A stretch of 64,000 nt of DNA. It comes from Fragilaria crotonensis (Eukaryota > Bacillariophyta > Fragilariophyceae > Fragilariales > Fragilariaceae). The notes under the pieces are model-generated. The model saw only the letters and a list, made by a program, of their open reading frames with translations, did no database searches and had not been told where the DNA came from. The stretch covers positions 124,001 to 188,000 of the forward strand of contig JAKSYS010000003.1 of NCBI GenBank assembly GCA_022925895.1. Reading direction: 5' to 3'. The stretch's first letter is position 1. Every line of letters begins with the position of its first letter. Shown piece after piece: positions 51,806 to 62,817 of the stretch. Both the position numbers and the translations under genes were made by a program.

Positions 51806-54532
51806 GTGAAAGATTTTCCGGTTCAACAAGCCGACCGCTTATACCAAGATGATGAGTTAAATGACATGACCATAGGTCGAAAATTGGCTCGGTTCTTGTC
51901 GGTTCGATTTCCCTCGTATGATCCTTCCTCCCAACGTCGTACACTGGACAGGGAGAACAATGCCGCATTACCTTCCCTGGACGCGGCGTGGGCGTATTTC
52001 GAACATTCTCAACTACCGCGACACAAAGTAGATACCATGGATGAAGATAAGCAAGATTCTGTCGCAGCGACTTTGCCGTCATCATCACCTGCTTTTGGTT
52101 TGGTGGCTCGCCATGTTCGTCGTCTTCGGAATCGGCCCAAGGATTGCATCCAGAGAGCGGATTATGGAGAAAGGACTGAACGGACCCGGCTATACAATGT
52201 CTTGACAACGCCCGAATCTGCCTTGGCGGAGTTTGGCATGTCAGTTGGGATTTACTTTTGGACCTTGCGCATCCTGGCAAGCATCTCATTGATCGCAGGA
52301 CTTTTGTCGCTCCCTACTATGATTTACTTTTCCTCAACCAAGTATAACAGCAACGTCAACGATGTGAAACTTGGAATTCTGGGATCGGCCGTTTGCAGCG
52401 ATAGTGATTGGGTTCCATGTCCCACATGCACCAGAAGTGATTGGGATTTATTCCCAAGCACCTATTCCCGCTTCGCAACTTCTGGAGATTTGACGTTTAT
52501 TTTACGGAACAATTGCGAAATTCGGTTTTCTGACGCTATCGTGGCTATGGTTGTCTTGGTCTTTGTGTGTATCAGTTTTTTTGTCATGAACTTGATTTCA
52601 AAACGACGTGAAGTCCAGTTGGATGAAGAGTCGCAAACCACTTCTGATTACTCTGTTCAAGTGATGAATCCACCTTCAGATGCCTTTGATCCTGACGAGT
52701 GGAAAGAATTTTTTTCGCAGTTTGACGATGCCAAGGTGGCTGTGGTCACGGTGGCGGTTGACAACGAGGCATTGATCAGGACGCTGGAAAAGCGACGGAC
52801 GACTATTCAGCAAATGAAGTATCTTATCCAACCAGGTATTCAGTTTGACCCAACAGATTTAGATAAAATGGCAAATCAATGCTTGCCTGTTCCTCGATGG
52901 AAGAGATACTTCCTGCTGCAGAAATCGGCCGAAGAACTTCAGCTGAAGGTCAAGAAAATCGAAGCGGCGGCCGAAGCGCTTGCCAGGGAGGAAATGAACG
53001 TGTCCACTGTGTTTGTGACCTTCGACACCGAAAGATCGCAGCGACTTGCATTGAATGCCCTTTCTTCGTCTGGTCTTCAGCGGTTGCTCAGGCCCCGACG
53101 CGTCCCAGGAGAACTCAAATTCCGTGGTCAGTATACGCTGCACGTGGTGGAACCTGCGGAACCGTCTTCCGTTCGTTGGCACAATCTGGACGAAAGCCTT
53201 GTCACCAAAGTTACCACATGTGTGCTTTCCTTCATCGTCAGTTGCGCAGCCATCACATTTGGCGCCTACCTCGTATACCTGGCCGGACAAACGAGTCCTA
53301 TCTGGGCCTCTTTGACTGTAACTGGTATCAATCAAGTAACCCCACGAATTTGCAAGTTCATCAGCAATTGGTTTGAGTCTCACAGCTCAGATGGTTCGTA
53401 CCAGGCGTCCCTTTACGTCAAGATGACGATATTCAAGTGGGTCAATACTGCTGTTGTAACGGCCATCATCACACCTTTTGTGTTCACTGTTGACCCTGGA
53501 AGCACCAAGTTAATCAACAAAGTGTATGCCATTTTCTTTGCCGAGCTGTTAGTGAATCCGTTAATACTGATATCCGATGCATGGGGCCACATCCAAAGGC
53601 ATATTCTTGGGCCCCGAGAAGTCGACCAAGAACGCATGAATCTTAGATTTACCGGTGGTTCTTTCCTTGTCGCCCTTCGTTACACAGAGATGACCAAAAT
53701 CATCTTCCTCACATTCTTCTACAGCGCAATTTTCCCGGCTGGGTACTTCTTTGCAGCAGCATCGCTCGCAATCAACTATATTGTTGATAAATTCTGTCTC
53801 CTGCGTTCCTACGGTCCTGCACCTAAAGTTGGCAATGATGTTGCCAAATTCAGCCGAAGTTTTTTCTTTACGTCCGCGCTGGTGGTGTATGTACTAATGG
53901 TTTCCTACACCTTCGCTGGATTTCCGTTCGACAATGCGTGCAACACATTTGATAATGTGACCAGTGACTACGTTGGTTCGTTCAATTTGGTAACTGGAGA
54001 TGGACAGTCGGTAGCGAGCATCACAATCGATGAATCAAATACTGCTTATTCCTACTGTCTCCAAGATATGTTCAAGTTCAGGAATCCAAGCGCGTTCCCC
54101 GCCATTCCTCAATTTCAGAGAGAAGGCTCGCAGTGGATGACACCTGACCAAGAGTCGGCAACTCGTCTTCTGGGGTGGACCTCAGTTGTAGTCATTTTCC
54201 TTATCGCACTGATGCTTTCGAGGACCATCTTCAATTTGACGTTGCGGAAGCTAATCTTTCGGCCGTATCGACCAACAGGCAAGGCCTCGAGTCAGCGCTT
54301 CAGTGAAACGACAGGGCGATACGGGTATGTCCCTAGGATAAAGTCACCCCGTTTCCAGTATCCACTTCTTGCATGCAACATTTCCGCAATTGATCCCGAG
54401 TTGGTTGACTGGAGCGATCCCAGCTCTTCATTCCCTTTTGACGAGCACAATCTGATCTACGATGTACCAGGCATCAGCAGTCGCTGTGACAAGCAGGTTT
54501 TTTCTGTTGTTAAATCCTGGCATAACATTTGA
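51806..54532 (+). CDS. TMEM63/CSC1/OSCA-type mechanosensitive cation channel
   Basis: 908 codons. N-terminal membrane helix (FGMSVGIYFWTLRILASISL), a Cys-rich lumenal loop, a second helix near 52540, then a long cytosolic domain with an RRM-like fold (VAVVTVAVDNEALI ... STVFVTFDTERSQRLAL). The family signature EPSSVRWHNL follows (53158-53187), and then about nine C-terminal helices (DUF221). Proteins of this family are stress-gated, calcium-permeable channels of plasma or vacuolar membranes. The frame at 51806 starts with GTG. Coding sequence is open further up to 51710, and an ATG at 51682 (MSEVSVEIVTTP) is one base out of frame with it near 51718. The true start is thus probably 51682 with an indel. 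Confidence 0.85.
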   Translation: MKDFPVQQADRLYQDDELNDMTIGRKLARFLSVRFPSYDPSSQRRTLDRENNAALPSLDAAWAYFEHSQLPRHKVDTMDEDKQDSVAATLPSSSPAFGLVARHVRRLRNRPKDCIQRADYGERTERTRLYNVLTTPESALAEFGMSVGIYFWTLRILASISLIAGLLSLPTMIYFSSTKYNSNVNDVKLGILGSAVCSDSDWVPCPTCTRSDWDLFPSTYSRFATSGDLTFILRNNCEIRFSDAIVAMVVLVFVCISFFVMNLISKRREVQLDEESQTTSDYSVQVMNPPSDAFDPDEWKEFFSQFDDAKVAVVTVAVDNEALIRTLEKRRTTIQQMKYLIQPGIQFDPTDLDKMANQCLPVPRWKRYFLLQKSAEELQLKVKKIEAAAEALAREEMNVSTVFVTFDTERSQRLALNALSSSGLQRLLRPRRVPGELKFRGQYTLHVVEPAEPSSVRWHNLDESLVTKVTTCVLSFIVSCAAITFGAYLVYLAGQTSPIWASLTVTGINQVTPRICKFISNWFESHSSDGSYQASLYVKMTIFKWVNTAVVTAIITPFVFTVDPGSTKLINKVYAIFFAELLVNPLILISDAWGHIQRHILGPREVDQERMNLRFTGGSFLVALRYTEMTKIIFLTFFYSAIFPAGYFFAAASLAINYIVDKFCLLRSYGPAPKVGNDVAKFSRSFFFTSALVVYVLMVSYTFAGFPFDNACNTFDNVTSDYVGSFNLVTGDGQSVASITIDESNTAYSYCLQDMFKFRNPSAFPAIPQFQREGSQWMTPDQESATRLLGWTSVVVIFLIALMLSRTIFNLTLRKLIFRPYRPTGKASSQRFSETTGRYGYVPRIKSPRFQYPLLACNISAIDPELVDWSDPSSSFPFDEHNLIYDVPGISSRCDKQVFSVVKSWHNI

Positions 54533-55881
54533 TGAGGGTATCGGAGGCTAAATATCACTCTGGACTCCCAGTCACGGGCAGCCCATGCTGTGCGACAGTA
54601 CTAGTGTTCGTTATTCCGACTATCAGAGGGTTGTCATCAAGGTCTTCGGTTGTGATCTACAGTTCGAGCAAAACTGGGAAGCTCATCAAGTTGTTAGTAG
54701 AGTAGGAGCGTCAGGTCTGAGTTTACTTCGTGCACTTATCTGGGCCGTCATATGTGAGTATGAGAGAGGCGCATCATGGTAATTCTATTAATTGCGCTTC
54801 GATTCAGAGTACGAGGACAAGTATTAGTCTAGCTTCCAGCTATCAAAATAGAAGAGAGTATGGTCATAGTTCGTAGATCATAAGTACTCCGGGGACCTGG
54901 TTAAGTAGTGAGTTAAATCGACAATCTACACACCAGCCTCTGGCGTGCATCATACATCATACTCCTATCTCCATTCCAAGGATGTCTCACAAAAAATCTG
55001 ATGAACGCCTCGAGGTGAACTCCCGTAGAGCATGTCAGTGGTCAGTGCATGCAGTGTCGAATGTCGACAACGTGTATACAAAGCTACGTCAAATCACCGT
55101 ACTTTAGTACCCAAAGAGTAGATCGAAATCACTCGAATGAAATGTAACATAAGGTGGCCTCAATTCACTTTCTATTTTTTTAATTGTGAGCTTAGTTTGG
55201 TTTCATTCAATCATCAGTGATGTGAGATGTCAACAGCTCACTTCAATCAAATTGTGAAGGATCCTCAGTTGTTTTCGAATTGTGGACGGTGCCAGTCGCA
55301 CAGTTATACCTGTGACACTCGACAGTAAAACGTAAAGCAGTATAGTACAGTATGTACCATGTACTCGAGTACTGTATGCATTGTTGGTGTCAACTGGATA
55401 TCGCGGGATCGCGGGTATATTATACACACCATACGCCGACAATGTTCATAAATCGGAGTACATTTGATCTACGTGGACGTCGAACCGGAAACCAGATGCT
55501 ACATGACGGTATACTCCGACTACACGGTACTAGTACTCGGAGTATGTCATACGTATCTACACTGCGAGTACTTCATATGTCATACTACAGCATGCTCTTG
55601 CAAGAGGTATCATACCTGGTACTTGTACTTGCACTCCGAGAAGCGATGTCTGATGTCTGTTGCTCTATGATACACTATGATAGTTGCTACTACGAGTGTA
55701 CGAGAGTAACTACTGTAGAGTGGCGTCCGAGGGATTGAAGATTCATCGACACATGGAACCGAAATGCGAACCCTTCGCCGAGCGAGGATTTGAAACAAAA
55801 TGCCCACAAGCATCAAACATCCAAAATCCAAAACACCACTCGGGACTCGGGAAGAAAGAAAATATTTCACGCAAACGAACG
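54533..55881. other. Long spacer, no gene recognised
   Basis: Short frames only. GTAC palindromes recur at 55350-55620 (GTACTCGAGTACTGTATGC; GGTACTAGTACTCGGAGTA). Codons before 55882 are open in the CoA-transferase frame back to 55684 but look non-coding. Confidence 0.45.
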
Positions 55882-58266
55882 ATGCGGGGAATCAACACAC
55901 TACTGCGAGTGGCAACTCGACGGCAAGCATTCAGATCTACCAGGTTAAGAATGGCTTGCCAATTCGAGAGCGTCGGTTTGATGTCGAGCTGTTGGGATGG
56001 ACGCGCATCATTTTCCCCACTGAGCCAAAGACATCAATCGAGCATTTCAGACCTCGATGATGACGACAAGCCAAGGCACAACAAACTTGAAATTCCCCAG
56101 AGAATTCGACAGAAGATTATCAGTGCCTCCGACGCTGTGTCCCTCATCAACAATGGTGACACTATCTGCGTCTCTGGTTTCGTTTGTCAGGGGGCACCTG
56201 AAGCTGTGCTTAAAGCACTCGGGGAGCGATACAAGGAAAGTAGCACTCCCAACAATCTCACTCTGTTATTTGGCGGTGGGCCTGGTGACTACGACAAGAA
56301 GGGTTTAAACCACCTAGCCCAACTGCCACCTGAAGGCAGCAGCGCACCTCCGATGCTTCGCCGCACCATCGGCTCCCTCTATAGTTCGACGCCAATGGTG
56401 GCCCGGTTGGCTCTTGACGAAATCACAGAAGCCTGGACTCTGCCAATGGGGTCGGTCTCGAGGATGCTTCGAGCTCAATCGACGCATTCCCCCGGGCATA
56501 TCACAACTATTGGCCTCGGCACATACGTAGACCCTGATTTCTCTGGTGGGGCTGCAAATGAATCAGCCAAAGCGAGTTCTTTTCACAAACAACTTGTCAC
56601 GAAGGTCACACTCGACGGCCAGAGTTTTCTCGTATACAAAGCGCTTCCGGTGGATGTTGCAATCATTCGGGGAACGACTGCCGATGCCCAAGGAAACATA
56701 TCCATTGAACATGAGTCCCTCAAGTGTGACCAAATGATTACAGCAGCTGCGGCGCGCAACTCTGGCGGCATCGTGATCGCGCAAGTCAAGCGAGTTGCAG
56801 CAAACTGTTCGTTGCCTTCACGAACCATCGCGATCCCTGGATCACTAGTCGATTGTGTTGTGGTCGTGGATGGCGACGATCACGACACACTCCACCCAAT
56901 GAGCTACGTGGATACAAATAATCCGGTGCTGACGGGGGAGTTTCGTACTCCCCAAGATCAGATAGCAACGATGAAACTTGATATTCGTAAAGTCATTGCT
57001 CGCCGTGCTTCTTTTGGACTCAAGCCCAATACTGTTGTCAATCTTGGCATAGGACTGCCCGAAGGAGTCGCAGCAGTTGCGGCAGAGGAGGGAATGCTCG
57101 CTTACATCACCTTGTCAACGGAGCCAGGAACCTTCGGGGGTATTCCTGCATCCGGGCATAATTTCGGACCCTCTTACAATGCGGACGCTTTAGTTGAAAT
57201 GAATCAAATGTTTGACTTTTATGACGGAGGCGGGCTTGATATGAGCTTTCTAGGTGCTGCGCAAGTATCAAAAAGTGGCGATGTCAACGTGTCCAGGATG
57301 AGCAAAGGGCGCCTAACTGGACCGGGAGGATTCATCGACATCTCACAGTCTACCAAGAACATCTACTTCATGACTCCATTTACAACGAAGGGGTTACAAC
57401 TCGATATCCCTGGCGATGGAACCTTGAAGGTTGCGGCAGAAGGAGAGGTGAAGAAGTTCGTATCGGAAGTCTTTGAGAAGACGTTTAGTGGCGACGAAGC
57501 TGTTCGGCGAGGTCAAACTGTCTTTTATATCACAGAGAGGGCCGTCTTTCGACGGTCTGCAATGCACGACATTCTTGAGGTCATTGAAATTGCTCCCGGT
57601 ATCGACCTTCAGAAGGACATCCTCGACCAGGTGGACTTTCAACCCGTGGTGAGCAAGAATCTGAAAACGATGGATCGCAGAATCTTCATGCCAGGAAGGA
57701 TGGACATGCGAGCTGACCTCTTCGGCTCCCTCGTCGATAGGCTCACATATCACGAGGATGACCACACTGTTTTCCTCGAGCTTTTTGGTATCACTATCGA
57801 CAACGAGGATGACATTCGCTGGTTGACCGATAGCTTAGGGTACATCCTTGATCCGTTGGTAGAAGCAAAGGGACCGGTCGATATGGTAGTAAACTATGAT
57901 GGGTTTGACATTCGCAAGGACTTGGAAGACAGTTTGTCTGCTGCACTTGCAGTGCTCGGTGCAAAGTACTACAAGAGCGTGATGAGATTTGCTGGAAAAG
58001 CCTTCAAGCGTGCCAAACTAGGCAAACAGCTTAGCATCGATGACTGGGATATTGATTGCCTATTCAAGCGCTACGACGCGAACGGAAATTCAACAGTGTC
58101 CGTTGAGGAACTGCGGGATGGTATGAGGAATGACTTCCACATCCACTTGACTCCCAACCAAATGAACACTATCGTCACGACGTACGGTGGAGGCTTGACT
58201 TCTGTGGAGTTGGACAGCAAGGCATTCGGAGAAGCTCTCCTGTACATTCTCAAGAGTAATGCATAA
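55882..58266 (+). CDS. Mitochondrial-type acyl-CoA:acetate CoA-transferase with C-terminal EF-hand
   Basis: The ATG at 55882 is chosen because MRGINTLLRVATRRQAFRST is a good mitochondrial presequence; 794 residues. CoA-transferase family I layout in one chain: an alpha-like half from about 95 (ISASDAVSLINNGDTICVSG), then a beta-like half with VVNLGIGLPEGVAAVAAEEG. The catalytic Glu is residue 414 in LSTEPGTFGGIPASG, the YdiF/propionate-CoA-transferase motif. The C-terminal extension of that family (MVVNYDGFDI ... KYYKSVMRFAGKAFKRAKLG) follows. A canonical EF-hand loop, DANGNSTVSVEE, is at 732-743, with helices around it and a weak second half. The enzyme swaps CoA between acetate and acyl-CoAs; calcium control is inference. 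Confidence 0.88.
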   Translation: MRGINTLLRVATRRQAFRSTRLRMACQFESVGLMSSCWDGRASFSPLSQRHQSSISDLDDDDKPRHNKLEIPQRIRQKIISASDAVSLINNGDTICVSGFVCQGAPEAVLKALGERYKESSTPNNLTLLFGGGPGDYDKKGLNHLAQLPPEGSSAPPMLRRTIGSLYSSTPMVARLALDEITEAWTLPMGSVSRMLRAQSTHSPGHITTIGLGTYVDPDFSGGAANESAKASSFHKQLVTKVTLDGQSFLVYKALPVDVAIIRGTTADAQGNISIEHESLKCDQMITAAAARNSGGIVIAQVKRVAANCSLPSRTIAIPGSLVDCVVVVDGDDHDTLHPMSYVDTNNPVLTGEFRTPQDQIATMKLDIRKVIARRASFGLKPNTVVNLGIGLPEGVAAVAAEEGMLAYITLSTEPGTFGGIPASGHNFGPSYNADALVEMNQMFDFYDGGGLDMSFLGAAQVSKSGDVNVSRMSKGRLTGPGGFIDISQSTKNIYFMTPFTTKGLQLDIPGDGTLKVAAEGEVKKFVSEVFEKTFSGDEAVRRGQTVFYITERAVFRRSAMHDILEVIEIAPGIDLQKDILDQVDFQPVVSKNLKTMDRRIFMPGRMDMRADLFGSLVDRLTYHEDDHTVFLELFGITIDNEDDIRWLTDSLGYILDPLVEAKGPVDMVVNYDGFDIRKDLEDSLSAALAVLGAKYYKSVMRFAGKAFKRAKLGKQLSIDDWDIDCLFKRYDANGNSTVSVEELRDGMRNDFHIHLTPNQMNTIVTTYGGGLTSVELDSKAFGEALLYILKSNA

Positions 58267-58514
58267 ATGTGTATGCATCGTTTCTGTCATCTCCTTCTTT
58301 AAAGCGATTATGCCAACGGTAGTCATCACAAAAAACAAGAACATTGCCAAATATGCAAGTAAAACAAAATAGGCACCGAACGCGACAACTCCAGACGATC
58401 ATTTTTCCCGCAAGAGCTCTCACTGCATTGTATCAGATTTGACCATCGAGGCTTCGTTGACGACTCCTGGTGCTGTTGAGGTGCATCCAGCCAAAAGGGC
58501 AGTGAAGTCGAACG

Positions 58515-58922
58515 ATGATTATGCTTGATTTTATCGTCTATAGCCTCCCTGTCAGCCTTCACCCGCACTCGCTTTTAGTTATCGTCTCGGGTTTCATCAC
58601 GTTTAAGGTAATCTTTCGTACTGGAGACTTCAGAGTACATAGTATTAAGGATGTTTTCAAGGTCAGCGAAGAAAGGAAAGGTGCTTCGATTGTTGTTGAT
58701 GTTGCGTTCAAAAAGAAAGGTAAGCCGACGTGGCATTGCCATAGCTATCAAATGAATGGCTTGGATCACGAAATGAGTTCGCAGTTTGTCATCTTCATCG
58801 AAGACGCCACTAGCGAACGAATGGCCGATGTGATGGTAGCAAGAAACTTTCGCAAGTTGCCACTGGTAGAGTGCACGGTGGTGGAAGCACCCGTCCAGCA
58901 CAAGATTCCTCATCATCCGTGA
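58515..58922 (+). CDS. Small hypothetical protein, 135 residues
   Basis: ATG-started frame with an N-terminal hydrophobic segment (SLLVIVSGFITFKVIF) and a more polar rest (GASIVVDVAFKKKGKPTW, FVIFIEDATSERMADVMVAR). No domain is recognised. A minus-strand frame overlaps it (58575-58916) but has less protein-like composition. It may be a gene remnant. Confidence 0.3.
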   Translation: MIMLDFIVYSLPVSLHPHSLLVIVSGFITFKVIFRTGDFRVHSIKDVFKVSEERKGASIVVDVAFKKKGKPTWHCHSYQMNGLDHEMSSQFVIFIEDATSERMADVMVARNFRKLPLVECTVVEAPVQHKIPHHP

Positions 58923-59642
58923 TTCTGCATATCGGTATAGGCACTATTCAGCACTCTGATGGCAGCTTAGCTTGAAATCTCATCACCCGAAGAAACTGGA
59001 GCACCGTCGTTGAAAGCTCAGCGCAATGCGTAAAGTGGCATTTGAACCCAGCACAACCACACAAGAAAAATCAAACGGCGGTGCGACTCGCGAAGTCGAA
59101 TTCTCGACATCTAGGTCCAGTCCTGTAATCCATTCTCCAATGTCTGTGTACGGCGAAGGCGTCCTCCTACCGCCCGTCGTGCTACCATGAAAGCGATTGC
59201 TACGCATCGGGGCAGTCTTGCGGCGAATCGCCATCGATCAATGCTCAATACTGAATTCCCTCCTTATGCTCACGCAAAGACTCCATATGCCGTAAGTATC
59301 CAAGACTATCTGCGTCAGCTCTGGTGCTCAATCCAAAATGAGGCATCAAGCTGGTGTATCACATGAACATGAATGCGTCGAACGTTTGACCTCGTTACCT
59401 CTACAGGACATGTGTCAAAAGCGTCAACAAGCATGGAATTTTTTTGAAGGTTTTATACTGAAAAGATCGTCAAGGACCAAAACATGGCTATCATCAAGCT
59501 ACGCATACGGACGTATCACTCAGGGATACCCGACTTGACAACGGATCACCTAGGGAAACCCGACTTGACAACGCTTCCGCCATGTCATGGTGTAAAAGCT
59601 GTGGCGTTTTTCGTAGCAACTGAAGGTCATGACTCGATAAGA
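58923..59642. other. Spacer, one doubtful small frame
   Basis: A minus-strand frame of 83 codons (58983-59234, MAIRRKTAPMRSNRFHGSTT) could be a first exon but has no recognised domain. The rest shows a short duplicated phrase ACCCGACTTGACAACG at 59528 and 59561. No other gene is seen. Confidence 0.35.
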
Positions 59643-60839
59643 TCATTGCAGGGTCGTTGCTCCATTGTCCTCTTCGTCATTCGATTCGAGCGGCTGGTCT
59701 GATGGAAATTCAACCAAGAGAGGCGACGTGAGAATGTGATCATGCATCCATTCAAAGGTGTCGTTCGCTTCAGTCATGCCGATCATGTTCATGTAGGAGT
59801 AATCCAGCATGGCGATTATGGGAACAATTTCACAGACAAAGAAGAGCAGCAGTAGCACGACGAAGGACCAAAACGGAGTATTAGAATCCTGAAGTAGTTC
59901 AATGTTGAATAAAAACACACATAGCGTTGCCACTCCCCAAATAATGCGCGTAACAGACCATAGCGTCATGACAGATGATATTTTGTGGAGGGAGTCTCGA
60001 GAATGCTGCGATCTGTACGGAAAGCCCGAAAAGCGGACATTCAGGTATAAGTAGAGTGTGGTCACCATGGAGACAGCGACAAAGTTGATCCCGGTTATCC
60101 CTGCGTAAAGAACGGTACGGACGATGCTGTCCGTGGCCAAAAAGATGGAACAGTACAATACAAGTTGGCAGCCATAGAGGACGGAATTGAACCACATGTA
60201 GAGTTGTAACCATGCGTTCTTCCAATGCGATATGGATTCGGTGTGAAATCGACTTTCCAAGAAGCATTCTGCCCATACTAGCGTCAGTAGCACATAAGTG
60301 GACACTACAACACAATTGGGCAAATCAAAGAGCACAGTCATTGACTTGTCGTAAAATGCTTGGTTCCGATCATATCCTGTACTACTTGCAGTGCCACCGG
60401 TAGTGCTGCTATGTTGCCGGTCAATCGGTTGCAACGAGTAGTGCGCTCGAACATTTGCAATATTCATACTGGCGACTCCCAAAATTGTCATGATGCGGAC
60501 AGCACACACGACGGCAACACTCATGAGAAGCAAGCTCTTGGTTGATAAATGTGGTCGAATACGATGAAGTCCCACGAGCTTGCGATAGGAAAGTTTCAGG
60601 CAGAATGAGTATAAGATCGATGCGACTACCAAAGCGATCGTCAAATTGTCGATAGTCACGGTGACGACTCCTTTCCTAAGGAAGATACCTTCGATATTGT
60701 GCTGCGGCAACGGAAGTGAAAGTTCGTTTGATATCATGGTGGGAAGCGAGAAGCGTTTGCTTATTAACACCTCTTTGTTGTTCTCAAAGGATTCGGGATG
60801 GGAGCCTGATGCGCTGATTGCGGTCGTCTGTCCATCCAT
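59643..60839 (-). CDS. THH1/TOM1/TOM3-like seven-helix membrane protein
   Basis: 398 codons with a polar N-terminus of about 60 residues and seven hydrophobic helices. The centre reads FDLPNCVVVSTYVLLTLVWA followed by ECFLESR, the signature of the THH1/TOM1/TOM3 family (plant tobamovirus-multiplication factors, DUF1084). Further helices are SIVRTVLYAGITGINFVAVS and WSFVVLLLLFFVCEIVPIIA. Plant members are tonoplast/endomembrane GPCR-like proteins. Diatoms carry diverged copies with short loops. The tail is acidic. The start ATG at 60837-60839 follows a hydrophilic leader; a later ATG (about 60738, MISNELSLPL) is possible. Confidence 0.7.
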   Translation of the reverse strand: MDGQTTAISASGSHPESFENNKEVLISKRFSLPTMISNELSLPLPQHNIEGIFLRKGVVTVTIDNLTIALVVASILYSFCLKLSYRKLVGLHRIRPHLSTKSLLLMSVAVVCAVRIMTILGVASMNIANVRAHYSLQPIDRQHSSTTGGTASSTGYDRNQAFYDKSMTVLFDLPNCVVVSTYVLLTLVWAECFLESRFHTESISHWKNAWLQLYMWFNSVLYGCQLVLYCSIFLATDSIVRTVLYAGITGINFVAVSMVTTLYLYLNVRFSGFPYRSQHSRDSLHKISSVMTLWSVTRIIWGVATLCVFLFNIELLQDSNTPFWSFVVLLLLFFVCEIVPIIAMLDYSYMNMIGMTEANDTFEWMHDHILTSPLLVEFPSDQPLESNDEEDNGATTLQ

Positions 60840-62817
60840 CCATCCCTTTTACCGTCATAAGTCATAACACATCAAGAAATAACACGATGCTATCGCATAA
60901 ACTGCGATGACCTCAAGCCGAACCCGAATACTGTTTCTGAACCCTTCCCCTATATGCGAGTCCCGATCAACATTCACATACACCATTCCTTTCCTCCTTC
61001 ATAGCTATAGCTACAATTCGTTTAAGTTCATTTATCAATTTCTGTCATGATCAAAAAGAGCCTCCTCCAGTTTTAGGCCAGAACTCACAGGAACCAACAA
61101 TGGAATCTCAGCATTAGAACACCAATTTTTGCCTGTTCCTTTGGAGAGGCATCATACAACCTTAACTGCATTTGAGAAACAGCTTGTTAAACATAGTTGT
61201 TTAAGCAGGCGTATGATGGCATTCTTCAGGGAAAATTGTGGCATGGTCGTGCAACAACAGCAATTACATCATCCTCCACTATACCCAGACTGTGAGGATG
61301 ACAACCAGATACAACAACATAGTGCCCCAACACACCACAACTGGCTGACATTGAGTTTGCCCTAAATGATTGAGGAGGCCATAACTTGAACATTCAAACA
61401 GAGACACAACCTGGTGCAAAGTCACCAGGTGTAAATGTGCTGGATTTGCCTTCATCCATGCCCCACAGTCCTAACAAGAGTTTTACATTGTAAAACCTCA
61501 GTTTCTGGATTTGTGAAGTAATAGTAAGTCACAATGATGAACTTCCATCATCTAATGTCCAGTAATGCACCTCCTCGTCTGTTTGGTGTTATGATTGCAT
61601 GTAGAAGTTACAAGAAGAAACGTGATTTTGCCCAACCTCCCTGCTGGCCTCACACGCCTTTTGACATCCACTTCCTTCCTGCAAGAAATATTCAACAAGG
61701 CGCTTCCTGTGGGGGATGAACAAATCTTGTTAGTTGTTGTTAGAGTCCATTACAAAATGAACTTCTATTTGGAATTTTGTTTTTGCTGAGCACCTCTGCT
61801 GACCTATCCTGATAAATCAGCCAGCCAACCAACCAGCAGCTCATTTTCACTTTTCGGATGAGTTTAAAAGCTAGCTATTAGAGAAGACATGTCGTGCATC
61901 ATACTACTGGGTCCTCCCCTGCAATGTCCCCCTTGCTTGGTGTCATAACAACCCCTTCACATAAAAATGGTCTTCCCTCAGTAACAATATAAACACTGCT
62001 GGTGATGCCATAGCTAGCATATCTCTGTAGTAAAATCTTGGTGTTAGCTTGTTGTGTGCCCTTCTCTGTCCACAGCATGCATAGCATCACTTCCAATATG
62101 AGGCAATTCACAGTTGTTTGCATCAGGAATTGTGTGAATCTCATCTAGTACTATGCATTCTTGTAGTGGTGTTGAAAATCCTTTGTAAATCTTCAATGGT
62201 TCAAACTCTTGTACCCTTGCTCTGTCTGTCCTGCCTTGTAGGCTGCATCAATAGTCGAATGTTCCAAAGTCCATGTCGACCATCCGGAACCCTGGGCCTC
62301 GAATGACAAGCAAATGCCACACGAACGTCGATCCTCCTCGATCTGCTGTATGTTACAGTATACTCCAGCGTTGGAGACTGCAGTCGAATCATTACAGTGA
62401 GTAATATGCTACGTGTCGTCATACCGTACACAAAGTCGTAAGCTATGGATAGAGTATGATATACTCGAGTACATACATAATACATACAGTACCAGTGTAA
62501 CAGTAGTTCTCCAAGTATACATACTACACACTACTACTACCGGTAGTCGTAGGTTGTTTTTTGATTATGCCGTATGCCTGGATGCCTGGTAACTGTACGC
62601 CCTGGTATACCGTTAGGTAGTAGACAGTGCACACTACTGATGAACAAGTTGAATTATGAGACGGCCGTTCCACAGCTGAAGGGTCGCCAGCGACTCCGTA
62701 TTCAGCACTGTTCGTAGTGAAACGGCGCACACGTCTGACGCCTCCGGAAAAACGAACATTTCGTCGCTTGTCGTTACCCTCCAGGCATTGGGCTTCAATA
62801 AGCTCTAGAAGGATATC
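60840..62817. other. Long AT-rich spacer with protein-like scraps, no gene recognised
   Basis: Composition changes at about 61,040-62,220 (CA/TG-rich, few GTAC patches), unlike neighbouring host spacers. On minus near 62,040-62,190 there is a protein-like run, ECIVLDEIHTIPDANN followed by ELPHIGSDAMHAV, ending in a stop; on plus near 61,600-61,780 another (ILPNLPAGLTRLLTSTSFLQ). These look like relics of an unidentified element. GTAC palindromes resume at 62,345-62,640. Confidence 0.35.
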
